A stretch of 47,502 nt of DNA from Colimorpha_A sp045591885 (GCA_045591885.1 JAZNTT010000019.1:1-47502), one strand, 5' to 3'. Positions 24,081-31,981 are shown, counted from the first letter of the stretch. The notes: a model not told the origin generated them from the letters alone. Translations and numbers: made by a program.

Positions 24081-26210
24081 TTAGTTCTTCTTTTTCAAAA
24101 CAACAGCACCGCCTCCGACAAGTACAGCAATAACGCATACCGCAATAATGATAGTACTCATCATATTATCATTATTGCCGCTTTTCTTTCCGTTACCGCC
24201 GTAAGTCGTTTCGGGCTTCTTAACGTCAGAAACAGTCGTATCTCCGTCGGTCGTATCTTCAGGGCTTGTATCGTTCGGCTCGGTCGTGCTGTCGGTCGTC
24301 GTGGTTTCGTCGGGTGCGGTAGTATCTTCGGGAGTTGTCTGATTTTCAGTCGTAGCAGGCGGCAGCTTCGTTATAGCTTCGGTCTTTGTAGCACCGCAAG
24401 CAGTACAGGTGTAAGTCTTTAAGCCTTCCTCGTCGACAGTCGGCTCCTTCGTTACCTTGCCGCTGTCATAAGTATGCGTTCCCTCGTCTTTTCTTGATCC
24501 GCAGGAGCATTCGTGCCAGTGACCGCTAATATCCTTTTCCCACGCGCTTCCGTAAGAATGAGTATGTCCGAGCGCTGCCTGTATGACGTAGCCACACTCC
24601 GTGCAGGTCTGTGCCGTTGTCTCGGTCGCAGCAGCTCCGGGCGTGTGAGACGCTTCATCCTTCTTTGCTCCGCATATCGAACAAGCGTGCCAATGCTTCG
24701 AGCCGTCCTTTGACCATGTGGTCTGATAATTGTGCCTTACGGCACGGGTATAGCCGCAGATGTTGCAGGTAGTATCACAAACATTATCGAAATTATGCAC
24801 AATTTCGCGTACATAGTTGCAAGCATCACAGATCGAATCGCATACTCCATCAAAATCATGTTCTGATGATTCTTTCTTTTCGTTGCAATTAACACAACTA
24901 TACCAATGTTGGTTTTCGTCACTTGATAATATATCATTGTACTTGTGTGTTGTTTTGCGAGTGTATTTACCACAAGCGCAGGAAGTGTCACAAGAATTAT
25001 CAAATGTAAAGTGATCGTTATTGTACATAGTGTATTGATCTAATTCGTATCGAACATTACTTATGACACATTTGTAATTGTTTTTAATATACTGTCCTAC
25101 TGCCGAAATGTCAGAATTGATATATATTGATGTTGCATTAGAAAGCAGGCTGCCGGTATTTGTGGATGCAATATTGGGAGAGTTGATATATACAGTTTTT
25201 AAGTTACTACAGTTTTTAAACGCATAATTACCGATACTATTTATATCTTTTGAAATTATAACACTAGTAATACTTTTACACCCGTAAAAAGCATTTGCGT
25301 TAATCTGCGTTACGCCTGTTGGTATAACAAGATTAGTAACGATAGTATCATACGCGTACATATCTGCCCCATTACACATAGGTGAAGAGTATTCATCCCC
25401 CAAGTTTATCTTGAGCCATGACAACATATCATCAATATACACACTCTTAAGTTTTGTGCATGACCAGAATGCGTGATTACCGATATTCGTTACGCTCTTA
25501 GGAATATTAATACTAGCAAGGCTTTCACAATTATAAAAAGCCGAGGACCCGATACTTGTTAAGCAGCTAGATATATTTACTTGCTTAAGAGAAACACAAC
25601 AATAAAAAGCGTTCCAACCAATATCAGATACGCTTTCTGGCAAGCTAATCTCTTGCAAATTATTGCAATGAGCGAAAGCATATGCTTGTATTCTCTCCAC
25701 ACCATAAGGAATTACACTGCTCTGGTTTCCCCATACTAGTGTATTTGTAAGTTTCTCAATCAGGCAATTATTCTCAATATAGTAATTCTGATTGCCCTCG
25801 TCTATATCTATAGTTGTTAGGTTAGGACAAGCCATAAAAGCCCCTTCGCCTATCGTCTCTACATTTGCAGGGATGTTAATATATTGAAGGTTTTCGCAGG
25901 AACTAAAAGCAAGTCTTCCAATACTAGTAACACCATCTGGAACGATAATACTAGTAACTTTAGGTAAATAGAACGCAGATGAGCCAATGCCAGTAACAGG
26001 CCAACCTCCTATTTTAGACGGAATTTTAAACTCACCAGCTTCATATAAAGTTTCGTTATATTCTAATATTGTCACTTTACCGTCTGTTACTGAATACTTA
26101 TAAGTGCCATCATACACCTCGTATGTATCTGCAAAAATCGGTGTATGATAACCCAAAGTAAAAATTGAAATAATCATCGAAACAAACATAAATAATAAAA
26201 TACGCTTCAT
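24081..26210 (-). CDS. BspA-like leucine-rich repeat surface protein
   Basis: This is a 709-aa exported protein. Signal peptide MKRILLFMFVSMIISIFTLG. About ten LRR_5 (BspA/TpLRR) repeats run from residue 60 to about 370 (for example TSIGRLAFSSCENLQYINIP). A Cys/His-rich region at about 420-630 has repeated CxxC knuckles (CSICGAKKDEASH, CTECGY, CSCGSRKDEGTH, CTACGATKTEA). A Thr/Asp/Glu-rich stalk and a C-terminal membrane helix with a KKKN tail end it. There is no LPxTG. It is probably a cell-surface adhesin. The LRR part is clearly more AT-rich than its neighbours, hinting at transfer. ATG at 26210 follows GGAGG. Confidence 0.88.
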   Translation of the reverse strand: MKRILLFMFVSMIISIFTLGYHTPIFADTYEVYDGTYKYSVTDGKVTILEYNETLYEAGEFKIPSKIGGWPVTGIGSSAFYLPKVTSIIVPDGVTSIGRLAFSSCENLQYINIPANVETIGEGAFMACPNLTTIDIDEGNQNYYIENNCLIEKLTNTLVWGNQSSVIPYGVERIQAYAFAHCNNLQEISLPESVSDIGWNAFYCCVSLKQVNISSCLTSIGSSAFYNCESLASINIPKSVTNIGNHAFWSCTKLKSVYIDDMLSWLKINLGDEYSSPMCNGADMYAYDTIVTNLVIPTGVTQINANAFYGCKSITSVIISKDINSIGNYAFKNCSNLKTVYINSPNIASTNTGSLLSNATSIYINSDISAVGQYIKNNYKCVISNVRYELDQYTMYNNDHFTFDNSCDTSCACGKYTRKTTHKYNDILSSDENQHWYSCVNCNEKKESSEHDFDGVCDSICDACNYVREIVHNFDNVCDTTCNICGYTRAVRHNYQTTWSKDGSKHWHACSICGAKKDEASHTPGAAATETTAQTCTECGYVIQAALGHTHSYGSAWEKDISGHWHECSCGSRKDEGTHTYDSGKVTKEPTVDEEGLKTYTCTACGATKTEAITKLPPATTENQTTPEDTTAPDETTTTDSTTEPNDTSPEDTTDGDTTVSDVKKPETTYGGNGKKSGNNDNMMSTIIIAVCVIAVLVGGGAVVLKKKN

Positions 26211-26225
26211 ATATTTCCTCCAAAT

Positions 26226-26252
26226 TAAAAAGTGCGTGGCAGAGCCACGCAC
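26226..26252 (-). terminator. Leader terminator directly before the LRR gene
   Basis: Minus-strand GTGCGTGGC-TCT-GCCACGCAC is a perfect 9-bp stem with a 3-nt loop, then TTTTT, only 16 nt before the start codon. TGGCTC inside it (26242-26247) can instead pair with GAGCCA just upstream (26264-26269), an antiterminator-like alternative. Confidence 0.65.
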
Positions 26253-26274
26253 CGAAAAATGTATGGCTCATTGC

Positions 26275-26387
26275 TGCGACACAAATGAATCTTCAATACT
26301 TAACGAAAAAGCATACGAAAATCGAGCATACATTTTTGCCTAAACAAAAATGTACACTTTTTCGTTAATCTATTCATTTATGTCGCA
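26275..26387 (-). repeat. Long three-tier inverted repeat in the LRR leader
   Basis: There are three nested helices. The outer is TGCGACACAAATGAAT (26275-26290) with ATTCATTTATGTCGCA (26372-26387), 15 of 16 paired. The middle is TTAACGAAAAAG with CTTTTTCGTTAA, 12 of 12. The inner is ACATTTTTG with CAAAAATGT, 9 of 9, with a 6-nt loop. The outer helix begins at the predicted transcription start of the LRR gene, so it should form as a 5' RNA structure. Confidence 0.8.
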
Positions 26388-26392
26388 TTTTC

Positions 26393-26421
26393 ATTTTATC
26401 ACGGTAAAGACCTTTTGTCAA
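26393..26421 (-). promoter_or_regulatory. Promoter of the LRR gene
   Basis: Minus-strand TTGACA (26416-26421) and TAAAAT (26393-26398) have a 17-nt spacer. The start is expected near 26386, giving a leader of about 177 nt made of the long hairpin and the terminator. Confidence 0.82.
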
Positions 26422-26439
26422 TAGCGGGATTTGCGTTTT

Positions 26440-26516
26440 ACCTTCTCCCGCTGGAGAAGGTAAACGGCGGGAGCAAGCCCCCGCCCTACGGGGCGTCGAG
26501 GACGTCGCCCCCTACA
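26440..26516. repeat. GC-rich intergenic repeat (REP-like), second site
   Basis: It contains CTTCTCC-CGCT-GGAGAAG and GGCGGGAGCAAGCCCCCGCC hairpins plus CAAGCCCCCGCCCTAC and CCCCTACAAGG, shared with 21337-21437. The order of the modules differs between the two sites. Confidence 0.7.
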
Positions 26517-26576
26517 AGGCGTTGCAGATATTTCCAAGCAATATGTATAGAGTGAGCGTAAAACCTCTCCCTACGC

Positions 26577-26607
26577 AAAAAGACCGTTGATCTCTCAACG
26601 GTCTTTT
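26577..26607 (-). terminator. Intrinsic terminator of mnmA
   Basis: A 13-bp stem built on AAAAGACCGTTGA / TCAACGGTCTTTT with a TCTC loop lies immediately after the mnmA stop. Confidence 0.92.
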
Positions 26608-26608
26608 G

Positions 26609-27625
26609 TTATTTAATTATCCCACTAAACAGAAGATCATCGCCGTCGTAAAAGACCGCGCTTTGACCGGGGGTTACGGCTCTCGTCATATTATCAAATT
26701 CGACGAATGCATTTTCGCCCTCAAAAATGACCTTACACGGTGACGGCTTTGCCGAGTAACGTACGCGACAGGACGCGGTAATAGTCCCTTCCGTCATCGG
26801 CGCAAGCTTCATAAAATTAAGCTCGCCGACCTCCGTCTTACCCGAAAATTCATCGCCTGCAGGCACAAGAGTGACGGTATTCGCGCTCGGATCGACCTTA
26901 CTTACAAACATCGGTCTGCCGAACGCGCCGAGCCCCTTTCTCTGCCCTACCGTATAGCGGATTATTCCGTTATGCTTGCCGATGACCTTTCCGTCGGGAT
27001 CGATGAAATCGCCCGTAGGAAAGCTCTCGCCCGTCGCTTTCTCGATATAAGAAACGTAATCGCCGTCGGGAATAAAGCAGATATCCTGGCTATCCTTCGC
27101 ATCAGCTGCGCTAAAGCCGAGCTTTGCCGCTTCTTCACGAATATCGTCCTTTTTCATACCGCTAAGCGGCAGATGAAGCGCACTTAGCTGTCCCTGCGTA
27201 AGACGCGAGAGCGCGTAGCTCTGGTCCTTTCCGCCCGCGGTATCCGCCTTTACAAAATACCGCCCGTTCTCATTTCCGATAACGGCATAATGTCCCGTTG
27301 CTATCTTATCAAATCCGTTTTCTTTCGCATACGAAAGAAGCGCATCAAACTTGACCGTCGGGTTACATACGATACACGGATTCGGCGTTCTGCCGTTCTT
27401 ATAATCGTTTATGAATCTTTCGACTACGTTCTTACGGAACTGCTCGCGGTAATCGACGGTCACAAACGGAATACCGACCTGCCTTGCAGCCGTTTCCGCC
27501 GCCGAAATATCGGTATACTCGTGCATAATTGCCGCCGCGCCGACAACGTCGTGGCCCTGTTTTTTCAGAAGATAAGCGGCGTATGTGCTGTCAAGACCGC
27601 CGCTAAGTCCTATCAGTATCTTCAT
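26609..27625 (-). CDS. mnmA: tRNA-specific 2-thiouridylase MnmA
   Basis: This 338-aa cytoplasmic enzyme makes s2U34 in tRNA-Lys, -Glu and -Gln using persulfide sulfur and ATP. The PP-loop is SGGLDST (residues 8-14), with Leu in place of the common Val. The nucleophile is Cys87 in PCIVCN and the partner Cys183 in SQDICFIP. ATGHYA and a C-terminal beta-barrel (GQRKGLGAFG) complete the family pattern. It is slightly shorter than the usual 350-370 aa. Its start overlaps the stop of the CPBP protease gene by 4 nt. Confidence 0.95.
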   Translation of the reverse strand: MKILIGLSGGLDSTYAAYLLKKQGHDVVGAAAIMHEYTDISAAETAARQVGIPFVTVDYREQFRKNVVERFINDYKNGRTPNPCIVCNPTVKFDALLSYAKENGFDKIATGHYAVIGNENGRYFVKADTAGGKDQSYALSRLTQGQLSALHLPLSGMKKDDIREEAAKLGFSAADAKDSQDICFIPDGDYVSYIEKATGESFPTGDFIDPDGKVIGKHNGIIRYTVGQRKGLGAFGRPMFVSKVDPSANTVTLVPAGDEFSGKTEVGELNFMKLAPMTEGTITASCRVRYSAKPSPCKVIFEGENAFVEFDNMTRAVTPGQSAVFYDGDDLLFSGIIK

Positions 27626-28785
27626 CCTGGAAGCACGCTTTCGAGGATAACGTAGGTTATATCGACGCTCGATTTTTTACCGTCGACCGGTGTGAGTATG
27701 ATAACGCAGTCGCCGAGACCGTCATAAGAAAAGCTCTTTTGGAGGGTCAGTTCCCCCTTCAGCGTTTCGCTGTATAGAGTCTTTTCATCGCAAATGACCT
27801 TGATCTCAACAGATTTCGTCGCATTTATCTCAATGAAAAGCTCAAAATCGCCCGATCCGTTGATTTTCAGAGGAATCTCCTCAGCCCGCTCGCTGACCGT
27901 CGCCTTTTCGTTTTCAAAGGAAACGAATCGGAACGAAAACAGAGTAAATGTAACCAAGCCGGTCACGCAAATACCGACGGCAACCATGAGCGCGACAAAG
28001 ATCTTGAACACAAACACGCGCTTACCGACGAACATTCTGTAACCGAGAACAAGCGGGAAAATGCCGAAGCCGATATACAGAATACACATACCGATGCTCT
28101 GCGGAAGCGAGAACGCAAGCAGATCGACCGCCTCCGATGCGCTTTCCTTTGCGCTTGTATATGCAAGTGCGACAGCAAGAGCATTGTTACCGAAATGAAG
28201 AATCATCGGAAGTATAAGCGTCTTTGTTCTTATCGCGACAAAGCACAAAAGCGCGCCCGTAAGTGCTGTCGGAACAAAGGTATAAGCATCAAGATGCATC
28301 GCGCCGAAAACCGCGCCTATTAAGGTGATAAGCACCCATTCCTTTTTAATACCCGAAAAGCACTTAAGTAGGAATCCACGGCAGAAAAACTCCTCGCACA
28401 CCGCGGGAATCACTGCGATAAGGAAAATAGCAAGTGCGGGGTGCATTTTCAAAATCAGCGAATCAATAGCATCCGAGCGCACGTTTGCGTCAAAAAATCT
28501 TCCGATGATAACTGAAATACCCGAGCTTATAAAGGTAACGCCCGCATACATGATCGCCGAGCCGAAAAACTTTTTGATCGGCGGCAGCTTTGTCGGAAAT
28601 ACCTCGCTGAGCTTCGTTTTTGTTAAAAGAGTGAAAGCGAGAGCAATAAGTGCTATAAGCACTCCGCCAAGGAACGCGCCGTTGTTACCGAATATCGGTA
28701 TCAGAATAAAGCCTCCGAAAAGAAGTGAGAGGATCGCAAGTACTATCGCGATTATACCGTGAATAGAATTTAGTCCTTTTTTCAT
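27622..28785 (-). CDS. CPBP family intramembrane metalloprotease
   Basis: This 387-aa multi-pass membrane protein has the CPBP (Abi) motifs: EEFFCRGF with the paired Glu and the Arg, FGAMHLDAYTF with a ligand His, and HFGNNALAV with the last His and Asn. Eight or so membrane helices are visible. A C-terminal extracellular beta-like domain of about 90 residues follows the last helix (from FVSFENEKATVSE), which is an addition to the core family. GAGGT precedes ATG at 28785; the frame continues upstream into the rplA terminator and is not translated there. It is coupled to mnmA. Confidence 0.88.
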   Translation of the reverse strand: MKKGLNSIHGIIAIVLAILSLLFGGFILIPIFGNNGAFLGGVLIALIALAFTLLTKTKLSEVFPTKLPPIKKFFGSAIMYAGVTFISSGISVIIGRFFDANVRSDAIDSLILKMHPALAIFLIAVIPAVCEEFFCRGFLLKCFSGIKKEWVLITLIGAVFGAMHLDAYTFVPTALTGALLCFVAIRTKTLILPMILHFGNNALAVALAYTSAKESASEAVDLLAFSLPQSIGMCILYIGFGIFPLVLGYRMFVGKRVFVFKIFVALMVAVGICVTGLVTFTLFSFRFVSFENEKATVSERAEEIPLKINGSGDFELFIEINATKSVEIKVICDEKTLYSETLKGELTLQKSFSYDGLGDCVIILTPVDGKKSSVDITYVILESVLPG

Positions 28786-28794
28786 AATGACCTC

Positions 28795-28847
28795 AAAAAA
28801 AGCAAAACGACAAATGAATCGAAGCGTCGCCTGACTCATTTGTCGTT
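28795..28847 (-). terminator. Terminator after rplA
   Basis: The perfect 12-bp stem AACGACAAATGA / TCATTTGTCGTT has an 18-nt loop. On the minus strand it is followed by GCTTTTTTT. It separates the ribosomal cluster from the CPBP gene. Confidence 0.85.
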
Positions 28848-28863
28848 CTTTTCTTATGAATTA

Positions 28864-29550
28864 TCAGCCGAGCTTAGCGGAGTTAACCTTTACGCCGGGG
28901 CCCATGGTAGAAGCTACGACGCAGCTCTTGATGTACTGACCCTTAGCAGCGGCGGGCTTCGCCTTGATGATCGCGCCCATAATAGCGTCGAAGTTCTCAG
29001 CGAGCTTTTCCTTACCGAAGGATGCCTTGCCGATAGGGCAGTGGATAATGTTGTTTCTGTCAAGACGGTATTCGATCTTACCTGCCTTAGCCTCGGTAAC
29101 AGCACGTGCAACGTCGGGAGTTACAGTACCTGCCTTGGGGTTAGGCATAAGACCCTTCGGTCCGAGAACACGACCGAGACGGCCGATAACGCCCATCATG
29201 TCGGGAGTTGCGATAACAACGTCGAACTCGAACCAGTTTTCCTTCATGATCTTCTCAACGTAATCAGCTTCGCCAACGTAGTCAGCACCTGCTGCCTTTG
29301 CTGCCTCTGCCTTATCTGCCTTACAGAAAACCATGGTTCTTACAGTCTTACCGGTACCGTTAGGAAGAACAACAGCACCTCTTACCTGCTGGTCAGCGTG
29401 ACGGGAGTCAACGCCGAGACGAACGTGAAGCTCAACAGTCTCGTCGAACTTTGCCTTTGCGGTCTGGCAGACAAGCTCAAGTGCCTCTGCCGAATCATAA
29501 AGCTTTGCCGTATCGACAAGCTTTGCACTATCAATATATTTCTTTCCCAT
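28864..29550 (-). CDS. rplA: 50S ribosomal protein L1
   Basis: This 228-aa L1 protein of the L1 stalk binds 23S rRNA near the E site and can repress its own operon by binding the mRNA. Family signatures are KFDETVELHVRLGVD, GTGKTVRTMVF, GRLGRVLGPKGLMPNPKAGT and GAIIKAKPAAAKG. Its length is normal. It lies 19 nt after rplK. The cluster ends here with a terminator, with no rplJ-rplL behind it. Confidence 0.97.
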   Translation of the reverse strand: MGKKYIDSAKLVDTAKLYDSAEALELVCQTAKAKFDETVELHVRLGVDSRHADQQVRGAVVLPNGTGKTVRTMVFCKADKAEAAKAAGADYVGEADYVEKIMKENWFEFDVVIATPDMMGVIGRLGRVLGPKGLMPNPKAGTVTPDVARAVTEAKAGKIEYRLDRNNIIHCPIGKASFGKEKLAENFDAIMGAIIKAKPAAAKGQYIKSCVVASTMGPGVKVNSAKLG

Positions 29551-29569
29551 TTCTATCTACCTCCGAAAA

Positions 29570-29995
29570 TCAGTCAACAACAGTAACGCCCATGCTGCGT
29601 GCGGTACCTGCGATCATGCTCATCGCGGTCTCGAGCGAGCCGGCATTAAGGTCGGGCATTTTGGTTTCGGCGATCTGCTTGATCTGTTCCTTGGTGATAG
29701 TAGCAACCTTGGTCTTGTTAGGAGCCGCGGATGCAGTCTCAATTCCGCAAGCCTTCTTAATAAGAACGGGCGCGGGGGGAGTCTTTGTGATGAACGAGAA
29801 GGAACGGTCTGCGTATACAGTAATAACTACCGGGATAACAAGACCGATCTGATTCTTGGTTCTTTCGTTGAATTCCTTAACGAAGTTTGCGATGTTAACG
29901 CCGTAGGAACCGAGCGCGGGACCTACAGGCGGCTGTGCGGTAGCTTTTCCTGCCTGAAGCTGGAGCTTTATATAACCGCTTACTTTCTTTGCCAT
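29570..29995 (-). CDS. rplK: 50S ribosomal protein L11
   Basis: This 141-aa L11 starts MAKKVSGYIKLQLQAGKATA and contains PPVGPALGSYGVNI, a Pro-rich hinge, and the C-terminal RNA-binding domain ending AGTARSMGVTVVD. It forms the GTPase-associated centre with 23S rRNA. The gap of about 90 nt to nusG carries TTCGCG...CGCGAA and GGGGG...CCCCC inverted pairs, possibly a leader element for L1 or L11 feedback. GGAGGT is the ribosome binding site. Confidence 0.98.
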   Translation of the reverse strand: MAKKVSGYIKLQLQAGKATAQPPVGPALGSYGVNIANFVKEFNERTKNQIGLVIPVVITVYADRSFSFITKTPPAPVLIKKACGIETASAAPNKTKVATITKEQIKQIAETKMPDLNAGSLETAMSMIAGTARSMGVTVVD

Positions 29996-30087
29996 TTCTT
30001 TTTACCTCCAAATGTGGTTATTAGACGGGGGCTTAAGATTTTCCCCCTCCCACCTTCGCGTCTTTGCGCGAATGTTTGTGATTTTAA

Positions 30088-30645
30088 TTAATAGAGCTTT
30101 TCGGCGCTCTCGGAATCAAGCTCGATAGGAGTTTCTCTACCAAACATAGAAACAAGCACCTTGATTTTCTTTTTGTCCTCGGAAATTTCCTCGACAGTTC
30201 CGACGAAGCCCTTAAGAGGACCTGCCGTAACCTTAACGCTGTCACCGATCGCATATTCGAGGGTGATCTGCTTGGTCTCGACTCCGATAGCGGCAACCTC
30301 CTCATCGGTAAGCGGAACCGGCTTCGAGCCGGGGCCGACAAAACCCGTTACTCCGCGAATGTTGCGGACAACGTGCCAGGTCGCGTCGCTCATCTTCATC
30401 TTGACGAGCACGTATCCGGGGAAAATTTTTGATTCAGTTTCCTTGAGGACGGAATTTCCGTTCTCATCCTTACCGTTTTCTTCGGTAACGACCTCAACGG
30501 GAATACGAATATCCGTTATAACGTCCTGAAGATTGCGGTTTTCGATGATCTTTTCAAGGTTTGCCTTAACCTTGTTCTCATAACCCGAGTAAGTATGCGC
30601 TACATACCATCTCAGCTCAGAGCTTATCTCGTCGAAGTCACTCAT
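30088..30645 (-). CDS. nusG: Transcription termination/antitermination protein NusG
   Basis: This 185-aa NusG has the NGN domain from WYVAHTYSGYENKVKANLEK through FPGYVLVKMKMSDATWHVVR and GVTGFVGPG. A KOW domain follows (IGDSVKVTAGPLKGFVGTVE). It binds RNA polymerase and modulates pausing and termination. It sits in the standard order secE-nusG-rplK. Confidence 0.98.
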   Translation of the reverse strand: MSDFDEISSELRWYVAHTYSGYENKVKANLEKIIENRNLQDVITDIRIPVEVVTEENGKDENGNSVLKETESKIFPGYVLVKMKMSDATWHVVRNIRGVTGFVGPGSKPVPLTDEEVAAIGVETKQITLEYAIGDSVKVTAGPLKGFVGTVEEISEDKKKIKVLVSMFGRETPIELDSESAEKLY

Positions 30646-30659
30646 TTAAGCCCCTCCGA

Positions 30660-30941
30660 TTAGACGAGAGTTCCAATCCACGAAAGAAGATTGGACAGAC
30701 CAAGGTCGATAAGGCCGATAACAACACTCGCCGCGATAAGCACAACGATAACTACGCCGGTGCTCTTGGCAGTCTGTGCCTTGCCGTACCACGAGATCTT
30801 TTTCATCTCGCTCTTGTTGTTCTTGAAAAAGTTCTTGATCTTGCTTCCAAGTCCGGGCTTGCGGTCTTTAGAAGTCTTTTTCTTGTCTTCTTTTACCTTG
30901 GCTGCATTAGCAGCTTCGGCGTTCTTCTCAACTTCTGACAT
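30660..30941 (-). CDS. secE: Preprotein translocase subunit SecE
   Basis: This 93-aa SecE has a Lys-rich N-terminal extension, then the conserved amphipathic segment FFKNNKSEMKKISWYGKAQT and a single membrane helix (GVVIVVLIAASVVIGLIDLG). It stabilises SecY. The position between rpmG and nusG confirms it. Confidence 0.96.
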   Translation of the reverse strand: MSEVEKNAEAANAAKVKEDKKKTSKDRKPGLGSKIKNFFKNNKSEMKKISWYGKAQTAKSTGVVIVVLIAASVVIGLIDLGLSNLLSWIGTLV

Positions 30942-30955
30942 TAACCGATTCTCCC

Positions 30956-31105
30956 TTACTTAGATTCCTTGTGAACGGTGTGCTTCTTGCAGAAAGGGCA
31001 ATACTTGCTCATCTCAAGACGGTCAGGGTCGTTCTTCTTGTTTTTCATTGTGTTGTAGTTGCGCTGCTTGCACTCACTGCAAACCATTGTGATTCTGACT
31101 CTCAT
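30956..31105 (-). CDS. rpmG: 50S ribosomal protein L33
   Basis: This 49-aa protein reads MRVRITMVCSECKQRNYNTM, then KNKKNDPDRLEMSKYCPFCK with a KHTVHKESK end. It is a zinc-binding (C+) L33 with two CxxC pairs. GGGAGGAAAAAT precedes the ATG. It is first in the rpmG-secE-nusG-rplK-rplA transcript; the secE start lies 14 nt past its stop. Confidence 0.96.
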   Translation of the reverse strand: MRVRITMVCSECKQRNYNTMKNKKNDPDRLEMSKYCPFCKKHTVHKESK

Positions 31106-31225
31106 ATTTTTCCTCCCGATAGTATTGACAAAGGCATTTTCGCCAAGCCGCGGCGCCTTTGCCTGATTTTATCTCCCTCAAGAAGAAGGCAACAACAAAA
31201 AAGCCCTCTCCGCAGAGGTAGTAAT

Positions 31226-31254
31226 ATTCTATCACATTCAATTCCATTTGTCAA
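31226..31254 (-). promoter_or_regulatory. Promoter of the rpmG-rplA cluster
   Basis: Minus-strand TTGACA (31249-31254) and TAGAAT (31226-31231) have a 17-nt spacer. A small hairpin CCTCT-GCGG-AGAGG followed by GCTTTTTT (31197-31218) lies right at the predicted transcript start, either a 5' stabiliser or a very early attenuator. The leader to rpmG is about 110 nt. Confidence 0.85.
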
Positions 31255-31293
31255 CACTTTTTTGAAATATTTTCTCATTATTTTACCTTTTGG

Positions 31294-31321
31294 GAATAAA
31301 GAAATCGCGCTCGGGCAAACT
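31294..31321 (+). promoter_or_regulatory. Candidate sigma-F/sigma-G promoter of DUF421-DUF4363
   Basis: GAATA (31294-31298), a 14-nt spacer and GGGCAAACT (31313-31321) fit GHATR and GGnnAnAHT. They have the same spacing as the candidate in front of the SpoIIQ-like gene. No convincing sigma-A promoter is seen for this gene. Confidence 0.4.
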
Positions 31322-31354
31322 GTTAAAAACACTTATATAAAGGAGGAAAACGGT

Positions 31355-31981
31355 ATTTTCACAATAGTCATAAGAACGGTAATAATATATCTATTCTTAC
31401 TTCTTTCAATGCGGCTCAGCGGCAAAAGGCAGGTCGGAGAATTACAGCTATCGGAGCTGATAACCGCGTTTCTCATTTCCGAGGTCGCAACCACGCCGCT
31501 CACCGACCCCGATATGCCGATTCTTTACGCGCTGATACCGATAACGATCCTTCTCTGCCTCGAAATCACCGTTTCATTTATCACAACGAAATCGGTTACT
31601 GTACGAAGAATGTTTGAGCCGCCCCCAACCGTCCTTATCGGAAACGGTAAGTTAAATATCGCGGAGTTAAAAAAGCAGCGTCTTACAGCCGACGAGCTGA
31701 TAAGCTCGCTTCGCCTGAACAACGTGTCGGACATAAACACCGTTAATTTCTGTTTTCTCGAGCACAACGGACAGATCTCTTCTTTTTCAAAGGACGAGAC
31801 GCTCGCTCTGCCGCTTATCGTCGACGGGAAGATACACAACGGTCACCTGAAGCTTCTGGGGCGCGACGAAAATTGGCTCAAAGCCCGGCTGCGAGAGCAA
31901 AAGACCGATATGGAAAAAGTATTTATCGCAGTAAGTGACGGAAACGCATTGACAATATTTGCAAAGGAGGAAAACAAATGA
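31355..31981 (+). CDS. DUF421 (YetF-like) membrane protein with apparent AUU start
   Basis: This 208-aa protein has three N-terminal membrane helices, then SGKRQVGELQLSELI, the DUF421 core. A cytoplasmic domain follows with PPPTVLIGNGKLN and LRLNNVSDINTVNFCFLE. In homologues the initiating Met precedes a helix like FTIVIRTVIIYLF. Here that position is ATT, 8 nt after a strong AGGAGG (31341-31346). No in-frame ATG, GTG or TTG lies nearby; the frame is open further upstream but there it reads antisense through the rpmG region. The stop overlaps the DUF4363 start (ATGA). Spore-linked function is inferred from relatives and the promoter. Confidence 0.82.
   Translation: MFTIVIRTVIIYLFLLLSMRLSGKRQVGELQLSELITAFLISEVATTPLTDPDMPILYALIPITILLCLEITVSFITTKSVTVRRMFEPPPTVLIGNGKLNIAELKKQRLTADELISSLRLNNVSDINTVNFCFLEHNGQISSFSKDETLALPLIVDGKIHNGHLKLLGRDENWLKARLREQKTDMEKVFIAVSDGNALTIFAKEENK

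Noticed and set aside
28840..29586. 248-codon plus-strand open frame over rplA
   Set aside because: Antisense to a certain ribosomal protein gene; the product looks like no known protein.
30971..31354. N-terminal extension of the DUF421 frame starting at an ATG inside rpmG
   Set aside because: It would run antisense through rpmG and the rpmG promoter; homology begins exactly at the ATT after AGGAGG.
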